Assembly (NCBI RefSeq): GCF_002072185.1 | Contig: NZ_MVIW01000001.1 | Location: 92,861-156,860 of the forward strand | Direction: 5' to 3' | DNA length: 64,000 nt | DNA from: Actinomyces denticolens | GTDB lineage: Bacteria > Actinomycetota > Actinomycetes > Actinomycetales > Actinomycetaceae | Shown here: piece after piece, positions 9,829 through 18,390 of the stretch | Layout: each line of letters begins with the position of its first letter | How positions within the stretch are numbered: position 1 is the stretch's first letter | Notes under the pieces: generated by a model | Database searches by the model: none | What the model was told of the DNA's origin: nothing | Seen by the model: the letters and a program-made list of their open reading frames with translations, nothing else | Program-made: the position numbers and the translations under genes

Positions 9829-11280
9829 TCAGTTGCCGGTCAGCTTCTCGCGCAGGGCGGCCAGGGCCTCGTCGGAGGCGAGGGTACCCGTGGCCTCGGC
9901 AGGGGCCGAGGAGTAGGAGGTGGAACCGGCGGGAACGGCCTCGCCGGAATCCTGGTCCTCCTCCTGAGCCTTGGCCACCTGGGCCTTGTGAGCCTCCCAG
10001 CGGGCGTGGGCGGCCGCGTACTCGGCCTCCCAGGCCTCGCGCTGGGCCTCGAAGCCCTCGAGCCACTCGTTGGTCTCCGGGTCGAAGCCCTCGGGGTACT
10101 TGTAGTTGCCGTTCTCGTCGTACTCGGCGGCCATGCCGTAGAGCGAGGGGTCGAAGTCCTCGCCGGCGGGGTCGACGCCCTCGTTGGCCTGCTTGAGGGA
10201 CAGGGAGATCCGGCGGCGCTCGAGGTCGATGTCGATGACCTTGACGAAGACGTCCTCACCGACCTTGACGACCTGCTCGGGCACCTCGACGTGGCGCTGG
10301 GCGAGCTCGGAGATGTGGACGAGGCCCTCGATGCCGTCCTCGACGCGGACGAATGCGCCGAAGGGGACGAGCTTGGTGACCTTGCCGGGGACGACCTGGC
10401 CGATGGCGTGGGTGCGGGCGAAGGCCTGCCACGGGTCCTCCTGCGTGGACTTCAGCGACAGGGAGACGCGCTCGCGGTCGAAGTCGACGTCGAGAACCTC
10501 GACGGTGACCTCCTGACCCACCTCGACGACCTCGGAGGGGTGGTCGATGTGCTTCCAGGACAGCTCGGAGACGTGGACGAGGCCGTCGACGCCGCCCAGG
10601 TCCACGAAGGCGCCGAAGTTGACGATGGAGGAGACCACACCGGTGCGGACCTGGCTCTTGCCGAGGGTCTGCAGGAAGTTGGTGCGGACCTCGGACTGGG
10701 TCTGCTCGAGGAAGGCGCGGCGGGAGAGGACCACGTTGTTGCGGTTCTTGTCCAGCTCGATGATCTTGGCCTCGAGCTCGCGGCCCACGTAGGGCTGGAG
10801 GTCGCGGACGCGGCGCATCTCGACCAGGGAGGCGGGCAGGAAGCCGCGCAGGCCGATGTCCAGGATGAGGCCGCCCTTGACGACCTCGATGACGGAGCCG
10901 GTGACGACGCCGTCCTCCTCCTTGACGCGCTCGATGGTGCCCCAGGCGCGCTCGTACTGGGCGCGCTTCTTGCTCAGCAGCAGACGCCCCTCCTTGTCCT
11001 CCTTCTGGAGCACAAGGGCCTCGATCTCGTCGCCGACGGAGACGATCTCGTCGGGGTCGACGTCGTGCTTGATGGACAGCTCACGAGCGAGGATGACGCC
11101 CTCGGTCTTGTAGCCGATGTCGAGGAGGACCTCGTCGTGGTCGACCTTGACGACAGTGCCCTCGACGATGTCGCCGTCATCGAAGTACTTGATGGTCTCG
11201 TCGACGGCGGCGAGGATGTCCTCGGTCGAGCCGATGTCGTTGACGGCGACCGGGGCAGGGCTGGGCGTGTTGTTGGTCAT
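9829..11280 (-). CDS. rpsA: 30S ribosomal protein S1
   Basis: S1 helps bring mRNA to the 30S subunit. The 483-residue product has four S1 RNA-binding repeats at about residues 38-106, 123-190, 208-277 and 294-363. The last two carry the canonical NFGAFVDLG..DGLVHVSELSW and PFGAFVRVEDGIEGLVHISEL patterns. An acidic tail of about 120 residues follows, rich in Glu, Trp and Tyr. Four domains rather than the six of E. coli S1 is normal for actinobacteria. The gene appears monocistronic: a 241-base upstream region separates it from polA and a strong hairpin follows it. Confidence 0.97.
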   Translation of the reverse strand: MTNNTPSPAPVAVNDIGSTEDILAAVDETIKYFDDGDIVEGTVVKVDHDEVLLDIGYKTEGVILARELSIKHDVDPDEIVSVGDEIEALVLQKEDKEGRLLLSKKRAQYERAWGTIERVKEEDGVVTGSVIEVVKGGLILDIGLRGFLPASLVEMRRVRDLQPYVGRELEAKIIELDKNRNNVVLSRRAFLEQTQSEVRTNFLQTLGKSQVRTGVVSSIVNFGAFVDLGGVDGLVHVSELSWKHIDHPSEVVEVGQEVTVEVLDVDFDRERVSLSLKSTQEDPWQAFARTHAIGQVVPGKVTKLVPFGAFVRVEDGIEGLVHISELAQRHVEVPEQVVKVGEDVFVKVIDIDLERRRISLSLKQANEGVDPAGEDFDPSLYGMAAEYDENGNYKYPEGFDPETNEWLEGFEAQREAWEAEYAAAHARWEAHKAQVAKAQEEDQDSGEAVPAGSTSYSSAPAEATGTLASDEALAALREKLTGN

Positions 11281-11521
11281 GTAGGGGTTGCTCCGAAACG
11301 GACTTGAGGGTCGGGACGATAGATGCCATGCGTCCCCCGTTCGATGAGACAGCCCGGACTGGCGTCATCGTGCGGTCGGGCCGATCATCAGACCTCATGA
11401 GAGGGCGATCCGCCCGCGGGGCGCACGCATCGAACTCTACCAGGCCGTCGGCGTTTCGGAACCCTGAGGTTCCCACAGCCCTGGCGCGCGCGTCATCATG
11501 GATTCCCTCACAGGCAGGGGC

Positions 11522-14308
11522 TCAATGGGCGGCATCGCGCCAGGTGCGGCCGCTCCCCACGGAGACGTCGAGGGGCACGGACAGTGAGATGGCGCCCCCC
11601 ATGCGCTCCTTCACGAGCTCCTCGACGGCGCCGCCCTCCCCCGGCGCGATCTCGAGGAGGAGCTCGTCGTGGATCTGCAGGAGGATCCGACTGGCCAGGC
11701 CCCGCCCCGTCAGAGCCTCGGCGACGTCCACCATCGCGCGCTTGACGATGTCGGCGGCCGATCCCTGGATGGGGGCGTTGAGAGCGGCGCGCTCGGCCAT
11801 CTCGCGGCGCTGGCGGTTGTCGCTGCCCAGGTCCGGCAGGTAGCGGCGGCGCCCGAGCATGGTCTGCGTGTAGCCGTCGTGGCGCGCCTGGTCCACGACG
11901 GCCTCGAGGTAGTCGTGGACGCGACCGAAGCGGGAGAAGTAGGCGTCGCGCAGCGCCATTGCCTCGGTGTTCTCGATGCCGAGCTGCTTGGCCAGGCCGT
12001 AGGTGGACAGCCCGTAGGCCAGGCCGTAGCTCATGGCCTTGACGTGGCCGCGCTGCTCGGCGGTGACGTCGTCGACGTCGATGCGGTGGACGAGGGCGGC
12101 CACGTAGCGGTGCAGGTCCTCGCCTGAGCGGAAGGCCTCGATGAGGGCCTCGTCCCCGGACAGGTGCGCCATGATGCGCATCTCGATCTGGGAGTAGTCC
12201 GCCGTCATGAGGCACTCGTAGCCCTCGCCGACGGTGAAGGCCTCGCGGATACGCCTGCCCTCCTCGGTGCGGGCGGGGATGTTCTGCAGGTTGGGGTCGA
12301 TTGAGGACAGGCGCCCGGTGGCGGCGATGGTCTGCTGGAAGGTGGTGCGGATGCGGCCGTCGGGCTGGATGGCCTTGCGCAGTCCCTCGACGGTCTGGCG
12401 CAGTTTGATGGCGTCGCGGTGCTCCAGGAGCTGGGCGAGGAAGGGATGGCCGGTCTTGGCGTAGAGCTCGGCCAGGGCGCCGGCATCCGTGGTGTAGCCG
12501 GTCTTGGTCCTGCGGGTCCTGGGCATGCCGAGCTCGTCGAAGAGAACGGCCTGGAGCTGCTTGGGGCTGGAGAGGTTGAGCTCATGGCCGGCGGCCTCGA
12601 AGGCGGCCGCCTGGGCGTGGTTGACGCGCCCGTCGAGCTCGGCCTGCCGGGCGGCCAGGACGTCGTCGTCGACGGCGATGCCCAGGGCCTCCATCCTGCC
12701 CAGGCACTCCGAGACGGGCATCTCGAGGCCGGTGAAGAGGACGGCGGCCCCGCGCCGCTCCATCTGGGCCTCGAGGGCCTCCTGGAGCGGCAGGAGCGCG
12801 GCGGCGCGGCGCGCGGCGCGCAGGGCCTCGGCGGGGATCGCGCTATCGGCGAGGGCGTCGAGGTCGAAGCCCTGCTGGCCCTCCTCGGCGCCGGCATCGT
12901 CCTCCATGCCGGCCAGATCGATGCCGAGCCAGCGCTGAACGAGGCTGTCGACGTCGTAGCTGCGCTGCTCGGGGCGGCACAGGTACCCGGCGAGGGCGGG
13001 GTCGGCGGCCACGCCGCGCAGCTCGAAGCCCCGTGCGGCCAAGGCGTGGGTGGCGCCCTTGGCGTCGGCGACGACGAGGCGCCGCGCGGGATCGGCCAGG
13101 AGCGCTCCGAGGGCCCGCTCGTCATCCGGCAGGAGCAGGGAGGGATCGGCGACGACGGCGCACTCGCCGTCGGACAGGGCCACGAGGCGCGGGTCGCCGA
13201 GGCCCGGGCGCAGGTCCCCGATGACGTGGAGGCCGAGCGCGCTCTCGGCCAGGCCCTGGAGCGCCTCGGCGAGATGGCCGGGTTCGAGGCCATGGCCCAG
13301 GACCCGCGGCGCGAGCGCCTCCAGGGCGGCGGCGGGGCCCTGAGGGGCGGCCGAGCCCTGGGGGCCATGGTCGGAGGTATCGGCGAAGGGCAGGACGCGC
13401 TGGGCGCGCTGAAGGATGGTGCGGAACTCCAGGGCCTCCATGACCCGGGTGAGGGCGGCGCGGTCGGCGCCCAGGTACTCCAGGTCCCGGGCGGGGTCGA
13501 TGCCGAGGTCGAGGTCGGTCAGGAGCCGGTTGAGGCGGCGGTTGCGCAGGACGTCGTCGAGGTGGTCGCGCAGCGATTGGCCCGCCTTGCCCTTGATCCG
13601 ATCGGCGGAGGCGATGACGCCATCGAGGCCGTCGTACTGGGCGATCCACTTCGCGGCGGTCTTGGGCCCGACCCCGGGCACGCCGGGCAGGTTGTCGCTC
13701 GTCTCCCCCACGAGCGCGGCCAGGTGCGGATAGCGCTCGGGGGTGACGCCGTAGCGCTCCTCGACCTCGGCGGGAGTCATGCGGCGCAGAGTGGACACGC
13801 CCTTGATCGGGTAGAGCACGGTGCAGCGCTCGGTGACGGTCTGGAAGGAGTCGCGGTCGCCGGAGCACAGGAGGACCTCCATGCCCTCCTCCTGGCCGGC
13901 GGCGGCCAGCGTGGCGAGGATGTCGTCGGCCTCGTAGCGCTCCTTGGTGAGCCAGCGCACGCCCATCGCGTCGAGGACCTCCTGGATGAGCTCGACCTGC
14001 CCGATGAAGGGCTCGGGCGTGGCGTCGCGGGTGCCCTTGTACTCGGAGTACTCCTCCGTGCGGAAGGTCCCCCCGGCCAGGTCGAAGGCGACGGCCACAT
14101 GCGTGGGGGCCTCCTGCTCGACGAGGGAGAGCAGCATGGAGGCGAAACCGTGAACGGCGTTGGTGGCCTGGCCGGTGGAGGTCGTGAAATTCTCCACTGG
14201 CAGGGCGTAGTAGGCCCTGAAGGCCATGGAGTGGCCGTCGATGAGGAGCAGACGGCGGGCCGCTCCAGCCTGCGATGAGGGTGCGGGTCTGGTCGTGGAG
14301 GTGCTCAC
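11522..14308 (-). CDS. polA: DNA polymerase I
   Basis: PolA removes RNA primers and fills repair gaps. The 928-residue protein has an N-terminal 5'-3' exonuclease (DGHSMAFRAYYAL, the acidic block ERYEADDILATL, CSGDRDSFQ, and the H3TH region GVPGVGPKTAAKW). A middle 3'-5' exonuclease-like domain lacks the catalytic acids, so proofreading is predicted to be absent as in mycobacterial PolA. The polymerase domain has motif A DYSQIEMR, motif B KAMSYGLAYG and motif C QIHDELLLE. The Tyr in KAMSYG occupies the E. coli Phe762 position, a change linked to weak dideoxynucleotide discrimination. Start codon is GTG. Only 18 bases separate it from the divergent thioesterase start. Confidence 0.97.
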   Translation of the reverse strand: MSTSTTRPAPSSQAGAARRLLLIDGHSMAFRAYYALPVENFTTSTGQATNAVHGFASMLLSLVEQEAPTHVAVAFDLAGGTFRTEEYSEYKGTRDATPEPFIGQVELIQEVLDAMGVRWLTKERYEADDILATLAAAGQEEGMEVLLCSGDRDSFQTVTERCTVLYPIKGVSTLRRMTPAEVEERYGVTPERYPHLAALVGETSDNLPGVPGVGPKTAAKWIAQYDGLDGVIASADRIKGKAGQSLRDHLDDVLRNRRLNRLLTDLDLGIDPARDLEYLGADRAALTRVMEALEFRTILQRAQRVLPFADTSDHGPQGSAAPQGPAAALEALAPRVLGHGLEPGHLAEALQGLAESALGLHVIGDLRPGLGDPRLVALSDGECAVVADPSLLLPDDERALGALLADPARRLVVADAKGATHALAARGFELRGVAADPALAGYLCRPEQRSYDVDSLVQRWLGIDLAGMEDDAGAEEGQQGFDLDALADSAIPAEALRAARRAAALLPLQEALEAQMERRGAAVLFTGLEMPVSECLGRMEALGIAVDDDVLAARQAELDGRVNHAQAAAFEAAGHELNLSSPKQLQAVLFDELGMPRTRRTKTGYTTDAGALAELYAKTGHPFLAQLLEHRDAIKLRQTVEGLRKAIQPDGRIRTTFQQTIAATGRLSSIDPNLQNIPARTEEGRRIREAFTVGEGYECLMTADYSQIEMRIMAHLSGDEALIEAFRSGEDLHRYVAALVHRIDVDDVTAEQRGHVKAMSYGLAYGLSTYGLAKQLGIENTEAMALRDAYFSRFGRVHDYLEAVVDQARHDGYTQTMLGRRRYLPDLGSDNRQRREMAERAALNAPIQGSAADIVKRAMVDVAEALTGRGLASRILLQIHDELLLEIAPGEGGAVEELVKERMGGAISLSVPLDVSVGSGRTWRDAAH

Positions 14309-14326
14309 CGTGCCAGCCTACGGGGT

Positions 14327-14941
14327 ATGAGCGACATGAGTCCCAGCGCCCTCCCGACCGACCGCCCCGCCTCCTCCGACGCGGAGACGGCCCCCAGCCC
14401 GGTCAGCCCCGATGCGGCCGCCTGGCCGAGCGGGGCGGGCGCCAGCGGGGAATCGGCGGAGTCGCCCGAGGTCACGGCGGCCTTCCCGCCTCGTCGGACG
14501 AGGCAGTTCCCCGTGCCCATGCCGGCCGGCTCGGCCGTGTCGGCGGCCTCCGCCGTGGGGACGGCGATGGAGGACCGAGAGGCGGGGACCCTCATGGCGA
14601 CCCTGGGGATGCAGGTGGTCATGCTCGGCGCCCAGCGCACGGTCATGCGGATGCCCGTCGAGGGGGCCCGGCAGGTCTCGGGGGTGCTGCACGGGGGCGC
14701 GAGCGCCTCGCTCATCGAGACGGCGGCCTCCTTCGCGGCCCGACGGGCGGCGCCGGAGGGGACACTGCCCATGGGCGCGGATCTGCAGGTCAGCCACCTG
14801 CGCCCGGTGAGGCAGGGCTGGGTGACGGCCGTGGCGCAGCCCGTTCACGTGGGCAGGAGGACGTGCGTTTACGAGGTGGTCGTCAGTGACGACGAGGGCA
14901 GGATCGCCGCCAGGGGCACGCTGCGGAGCATGTTCGTCTGA
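14327..14941 (+). CDS. Hotdog-fold thioesterase (PaaI/4HBT-like)
   Basis: The product is 204 residues. The C-terminal ~125 residues form a hotdog domain. The central helix motif VLHGGASASLIETAAS matches the HGG..a.l.e.a pattern of acyl-CoA thioesterases of the PaaI type, and VSHLRPVRQGWVTAVAQPVHVGRRT matches the following strands. The first ~80 residues are Ala/Pro/Ser-rich and probably disordered. The annotated ATG lies 18 bases from the divergent polA start, so the true start may be further in, for example the Met of MEDREAGTLM. The acyl substrate is unknown. The gene is on its own transcript. Confidence 0.75.
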   Translation: MSDMSPSALPTDRPASSDAETAPSPVSPDAAAWPSGAGASGESAESPEVTAAFPPRRTRQFPVPMPAGSAVSAASAVGTAMEDREAGTLMATLGMQVVMLGAQRTVMRMPVEGARQVSGVLHGGASASLIETAASFAARRAAPEGTLPMGADLQVSHLRPVRQGWVTAVAQPVHVGRRTCVYEVVVSDDEGRIAARGTLRSMFV

Positions 14942-14967
14942 CGCGGGGCCCCCTTCAGGTGAGGAGG

Positions 14968-14996
14968 GCGCTCGCGCGCCGATGCCGCCCGAGCGC
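14968..14996. terminator. Convergent-gene hairpin
   Basis: A 7-bp stem GCGCTCG/CGAGCGC (14968-14974 with 14990-14996) lies in the 99-base space between the converging thioesterase and pdtaR genes. It could serve both strands. Support is position plus pairing only. Confidence 0.35.
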
Positions 14997-15040
14997 TGAA
15001 CGGCGCGCCGGTCTGAGTCGCCGGGGCTGCTCGGGCCCGC

Positions 15041-15682
15041 TCAGGCGTCAGCGCTCTTGGTGGCCTTGGCCGGCTTCCCGGCGCCCTTGGCGGAGCCGAC
15101 CTGCTCGATGACGGCGTCGGCGACCTCGCGCATAGTCAGGCGACGGTTCATGGAGGTCTTCTGCATCCAGCGGAAGGCCTCGGGCTCGGACAGGCCCATG
15201 CGCTCCATGAGGAGCCCCTTGGCGCGATCGACCCGCTTGCGCGTCTCGAAGCGCTCGTTGAGGTCGGCGATCTCGGATTCGAGGGAGGCGATCTCCTCGT
15301 GGCGGGAGAAGGCGATCTCGAGGGCGGGCAGGAGGTCCGCGGGGGTGAAGGGCTTGACGACGTAGGCCATGGCGCCGGCGGCGCTGGCGCGCTCGACGAG
15401 CTCGGTCTGGGAGAAGGCGGTGAGCATGACAACGGCGCAGCCGTGCTTCTCGATGATCTGCTCGGCGGCGGTGATGCCGTCCATGACGGGCATCTTGACG
15501 TCCATGACGCACAGGTCCGGTTCCTGCTCGCCTGCGAGGCGGACGGCCTCCTCCCCATCAGCGGCCTCGGCGACGACCTCGTAGCCGGCCTCGGTGAGGG
15601 TCTCGACGATGTCAAGGCGGATGAGGGTCTCGTCCTCGGCGACGAGAACCCGACGGGCGCTAGTGCTGGACTCGTTACTCAC
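15041..15682 (-). CDS. pdtaR: Response regulator with ANTAR RNA-binding domain, PdtaR-like
   Basis: The product is 213 residues. A receiver domain (residues 10-130) has the acidic pocket VLVAEDE, the phosphoacceptor Asp in CVMDVKMPVMDG and the Lys in VVKPFTP. A coiled-coil linker (EIASLESEIADLNERFE) leads into an ANTAR domain (RVDRAKGLLMERMGLSEPEAFRWMQ..) that binds paired-hexaloop RNA and causes antitermination. This is the architecture of AmiR/NasT and of mycobacterial PdtaR (Rv1626), which lies in the same pyk-polA neighbourhood. Its partner histidine kinase (PdtaS) is not in the window. The short Lys/Ala-rich tail is probably disordered. Confidence 0.9.
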   Translation of the reverse strand: MSNESSTSARRVLVAEDETLIRLDIVETLTEAGYEVVAEAADGEEAVRLAGEQEPDLCVMDVKMPVMDGITAAEQIIEKHGCAVVMLTAFSQTELVERASAAGAMAYVVKPFTPADLLPALEIAFSRHEEIASLESEIADLNERFETRKRVDRAKGLLMERMGLSEPEAFRWMQKTSMNRRLTMREVADAVIEQVGSAKGAGKPAKATKSADA

Positions 15683-15793
15683 GAGGATGAGTCTAGTATG
15701 ATCGTCGTACGTGGTGGGCCAAACACAGTGACACAGCGGGACACGAGCCGGTCACTGCCCGGTGCCACCGCGTGGCGGCCCTGGTCGTCGCGC

Positions 15794-15867
15794 GCCTCCG
15801 TAGCCCAACTGGCAGAGGCATCCGACTCAAAATCGGAGTGTTGTGGGTTCGAGTCCCACCGGAGGTA
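15794..15867 (+). tRNA. tRNA-Leu (anticodon CAA), short variable arm
   Basis: A complete cloverleaf can be drawn: acceptor GCCTCCG/CGGAGGT, D arm with GG at 18-19, anticodon stem TCCGA/TCGGA with loop CTCAAAA, a 5-base variable region, T stem GTGGG/CCCAC with loop TTCGAGT, and discriminator A. CCA is not encoded. U33 fixes the anticodon as CAA, which reads UUG (Leu). Bacterial tRNA-Leu normally has a long class II variable arm, as the tRNA-Leu(GAG) at 52254 in this window does; this one has class I form. Decoding as Leu is from the anticodon and A73, not proven. Confidence 0.85.
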
Positions 15868-15877
15868 CCGCTGAGGA

Positions 15878-15900
15878 GCGCCTCTCGCACCGAGAGGCGC
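15878..15900 (+). terminator. Hairpin after tRNA-Leu(CAA)
   Basis: A perfect 10-bp stem (GCGCCTCTCG at 15878-15887 with its complement at 15891-15900) and a 3-base loop lie 10 bases beyond the tRNA. This is a likely terminator of the tRNA transcript. Confidence 0.6.
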
Positions 15901-15906
15901 GGAATG

Positions 15907-15941
15907 CACCCACTGGTGCGTCCTGCCCGCACCAGTGGGTG
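15907..15941 (-). terminator. pyk terminator hairpin
   Basis: A perfect 13-bp stem (CACCCACTGGTGC at 15907-15919 with 15929-15941) and a 9-base loop lie 59 bases beyond the pyk stop. It probably ends the trpC-like/lgt/pyk transcript. It could also back up the tRNA terminator on the other strand. Confidence 0.6.
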
Positions 15942-16000
15942 AATATCGCACCGGTGGGCGCGGACCCGCCCGGCGCGCTGCGGCACCGCAGCGGCCCGCC

Positions 16001-17431
16001 TCAGCCGAGGTAGTCGGCAGTCTCCCCCACGGTGTGGACGCGGATGGAGTTCGTGGAGCCCGGGGTGCCCGGGGGCATGCCGGCGACGATCACCACGGAG
16101 TCGCCGACCTGCGCGAGGTGCTTGTCCTGGAGGGTCTTGTCCACCTGGGCCACCATCTCATCGGTGTGCCGGACCTCGGGCACCTCGAAGGTCTGCACGC
16201 CCCAGGAGACAGCGAGCTGGTTGCGCGTCGTCGACAGCGGCGTGAAGGCCAGCAGCGGGATGGGCGAGCGCAGGCGGGACAGGCGGCGGGCCGTGTCACC
16301 GGACTGGGTGAAGGTGACGAGGTAGTCGGCACCGAGCTGCTCGCCCATCTCGGCAGCGGCACGCGTCAGGGCGCCGCCGCGCGTCTGCGGGAAGGAGCCC
16401 AGTGGGGCGATGCGCTCGCCACCGTGCTCCTCCACGTTCTCGATGATGTTGGCCATCGTGCGCACGGCCTCGATCGGGTAGGCGCCCACGGAGGTCTCGC
16501 CGGAGAGCATGACCGCGTCGGCGCCGTCGAGAATGGCATTGGCGCAGTCCGAGGCCTCGGCGCGCGTCGGGCGCGGGTTCTGGATCATCGACTCCAGCAC
16601 CTGGGTGGCGACGATGACCGGCTTGGCATTGCGCCGGGCCAGCTCGATGGCGCGCTTCTGCACCAGCGGCACGGCCTCGAGGGGCATCTCCACGCCGAGG
16701 TCCCCGCGGGCCACCATGATGCCGTCGAAGGCGTCGACGATCTCCAGGAGGTGCTCGACCGCCTGGGGCTTCTCGATCTTGGCGATGACGGGGATGCGCG
16801 TGCCCACCTCGTCCATGATCTCGTGGACGTCCTTGACGTCGTTGGCATCGCGCACGAAGGACAGGGCGATGATGTCAGCGCCGACCTCGAGCGCCCAGCG
16901 CAGGTCCTCGCGGTCCTTCTCGCTGAGCGCCGGCACGGAGACCGCCACGCCGGGCAGGTTGATGCCCTTGTTGTTGGAGACGTAGCCGGGGACCTCGACC
17001 CTCGTGACCACGTCGGTGTCCGTGACGGCGGTGACGCGCACGGCCACGTTGCCGTCGTCGATGAGGAGGCGGTCGCCGGGGCGGCAGTCCCCCGGCAGGC
17101 CCTTGAAGGTGGTGGAGGAGCGCTTGACGGTGCCGAGCACGTCATCCGTGGTGATGGTGAACTCGTCGCCCTTGTTGAGCATGACCTTCTGGTCGCCCAC
17201 GAAGCGGCCGAGGCGGATCTTGGGCCCCTGGAGGTCCACGAGGACGGCGATGGATCGGCCGGAGGCCTCGGCCGCCTGGCGCACGCGCGCGATGACCTTC
17301 TCGTGGTCCTCGGCGCTGCCGTGGGAGCGGTTGATGCGGGCGACGTTCATGCCCGCGTCCACGAGAGCCTGTACCTGATCGGGGGAATCTGTGGCGGGAC
17401 CGAGGGTGCAGACGATCTTGGCTCTACGCAT
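16001..17431 (-). CDS. pyk: Pyruvate kinase
   Basis: Pyruvate kinase converts phosphoenolpyruvate and ADP to pyruvate and ATP. The 476-residue product is full length. Visible are the N-terminal RRAKIVCTLGPATDSP, NRSHGSAEDH, VLVDLQGPKIRLGRF, the B-domain, the active-site block IPVIAKIEKPQA with the catalytic Lys, and MVARGDLGVEMPLE. The C-terminal regulatory domain includes LVTFTQSGDTARRLSRLR. Start ATG at 17431 lies 20 bases after lgt, so it is probably the last gene of a trpC-like/lgt/pyk operon. Mycobacteria keep the same lgt-pykA neighbourhood. Confidence 0.97.
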   Translation of the reverse strand: MRRAKIVCTLGPATDSPDQVQALVDAGMNVARINRSHGSAEDHEKVIARVRQAAEASGRSIAVLVDLQGPKIRLGRFVGDQKVMLNKGDEFTITTDDVLGTVKRSSTTFKGLPGDCRPGDRLLIDDGNVAVRVTAVTDTDVVTRVEVPGYVSNNKGINLPGVAVSVPALSEKDREDLRWALEVGADIIALSFVRDANDVKDVHEIMDEVGTRIPVIAKIEKPQAVEHLLEIVDAFDGIMVARGDLGVEMPLEAVPLVQKRAIELARRNAKPVIVATQVLESMIQNPRPTRAEASDCANAILDGADAVMLSGETSVGAYPIEAVRTMANIIENVEEHGGERIAPLGSFPQTRGGALTRAAAEMGEQLGADYLVTFTQSGDTARRLSRLRSPIPLLAFTPLSTTRNQLAVSWGVQTFEVPEVRHTDEMVAQVDKTLQDKHLAQVGDSVVIVAGMPPGTPGSTNSIRVHTVGETADYLG

Positions 17432-17451
17432 GGCCCATATGCTAGCCGAGT

Positions 17452-18390
17452 TCAGTCCGCGGCACGGCGAGGGCCGCTCGGATCGTCGGGCTTCTCACGG
17501 GCGGGCGCGTCGGATCGGCCCGCAGTGGCGCCGTCGGCGATGATCGCGTCGCTGGGGCCGCGGCGGGTGACGACGATGAACCCGATGAGCCCGACGACGA
17601 AGATCACGAGCGAGGTCCACTCATTGAGGCGCAGGCCGAGGACCCGCTGGGCCTCGTCGATCCGCAGGTGCTCCACCCAGGCGCGGCCGGCCGTGTAAAC
17701 CATGAGATAGGCCCACAGGAGGCGCCCGCCGCAGGCCCCGCTCGAGCGCAGGCGCCGCTCGAGCCACAGCAGGGCGCACACGCCCATGGCCGACCACAGC
17801 GCCTCGTAGAGGAAGGTCGGGTGGAAGAGCGTGCCGGGCGCATAGCCGACGGGCAGATGGCGCCGGTCGATCTCGAGCCCCCAGGGGAGCGTGGTGGGGC
17901 CGCCGAAGAGCTCCTGGTTGAACCAGTTGCCGAACCGGCCGATCGCCTGGGCGGCCAGGAGTGCCGGGGCGACGGCGTCGGCGAAGGGCGCCAGGCGCAC
18001 GCCCCTGTGGCGCAGGAAGAGGGCGCCGCTGATGAGGCCGCCGGCGACACCGCCCCAGATCCCGATGCCGCCCTCCCAGACGCGCGGGATGCGCGAGAGG
18101 TCGCCGTTCGGCCCGAAGTAGGCGTCCGGCGAGGTGACGACGTGGTAGAGGCGGGCGCAGATGATGCCGACGGGCACGGTGAGCATGGCGGTGTCGAGCG
18201 CGAGCTCGGCCCGGCCTCCCCGGGCCCGGTAGCGCCGGTCCGTCCACCACGCGGCGAGGACGACGCCGGCGAGGATGCAGATCGCGTAAGCGCGGATCGG
18301 CAGGGGCCCGAGGTGCCAGACGGATTGGCCGGGGCTGGGGATCGACGCGGGGGCGGACGCGGTCATGACGACGGCGGTGGGAAGCGGCAC
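17452..18390 (-). CDS. lgt: Prolipoprotein diacylglyceryl transferase
   Basis: Lgt transfers diacylglycerol from phosphatidylglycerol to the lipobox Cys of prolipoproteins in the cytoplasmic membrane. The 312-residue product has about seven transmembrane helices and the signature GRFGNWFNQELFG, plus the periplasmic HPTFLYEALW block and the conserved RAWVEHLRID segment. The GTG at 18390 follows the TGA of the upstream gene directly and has a GAGAGG site about 9 bases before it, which I prefer over the ATG at 18366. A Pro/Asp/Arg-rich cytoplasmic tail of about 30 residues ends the protein. Confidence 0.95.
   Translation of the reverse strand: MPLPTAVVMTASAPASIPSPGQSVWHLGPLPIRAYAICILAGVVLAAWWTDRRYRARGGRAELALDTAMLTVPVGIICARLYHVVTSPDAYFGPNGDLSRIPRVWEGGIGIWGGVAGGLISGALFLRHRGVRLAPFADAVAPALLAAQAIGRFGNWFNQELFGGPTTLPWGLEIDRRHLPVGYAPGTLFHPTFLYEALWSAMGVCALLWLERRLRSSGACGGRLLWAYLMVYTAGRAWVEHLRIDEAQRVLGLRLNEWTSLVIFVVGLIGFIVVTRRGPSDAIIADGATAGRSDAPAREKPDDPSGPRRAAD

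Noticed and set aside
12419..14278. 619-codon plus-strand frame opposite polA, with similar frames opposite rpsA, pyk, the OPT gene and dnaE2
   Set aside because: All are GC-driven shadow frames, lacking ribosome binding sites and recognisable folds, over strongly conserved genes.
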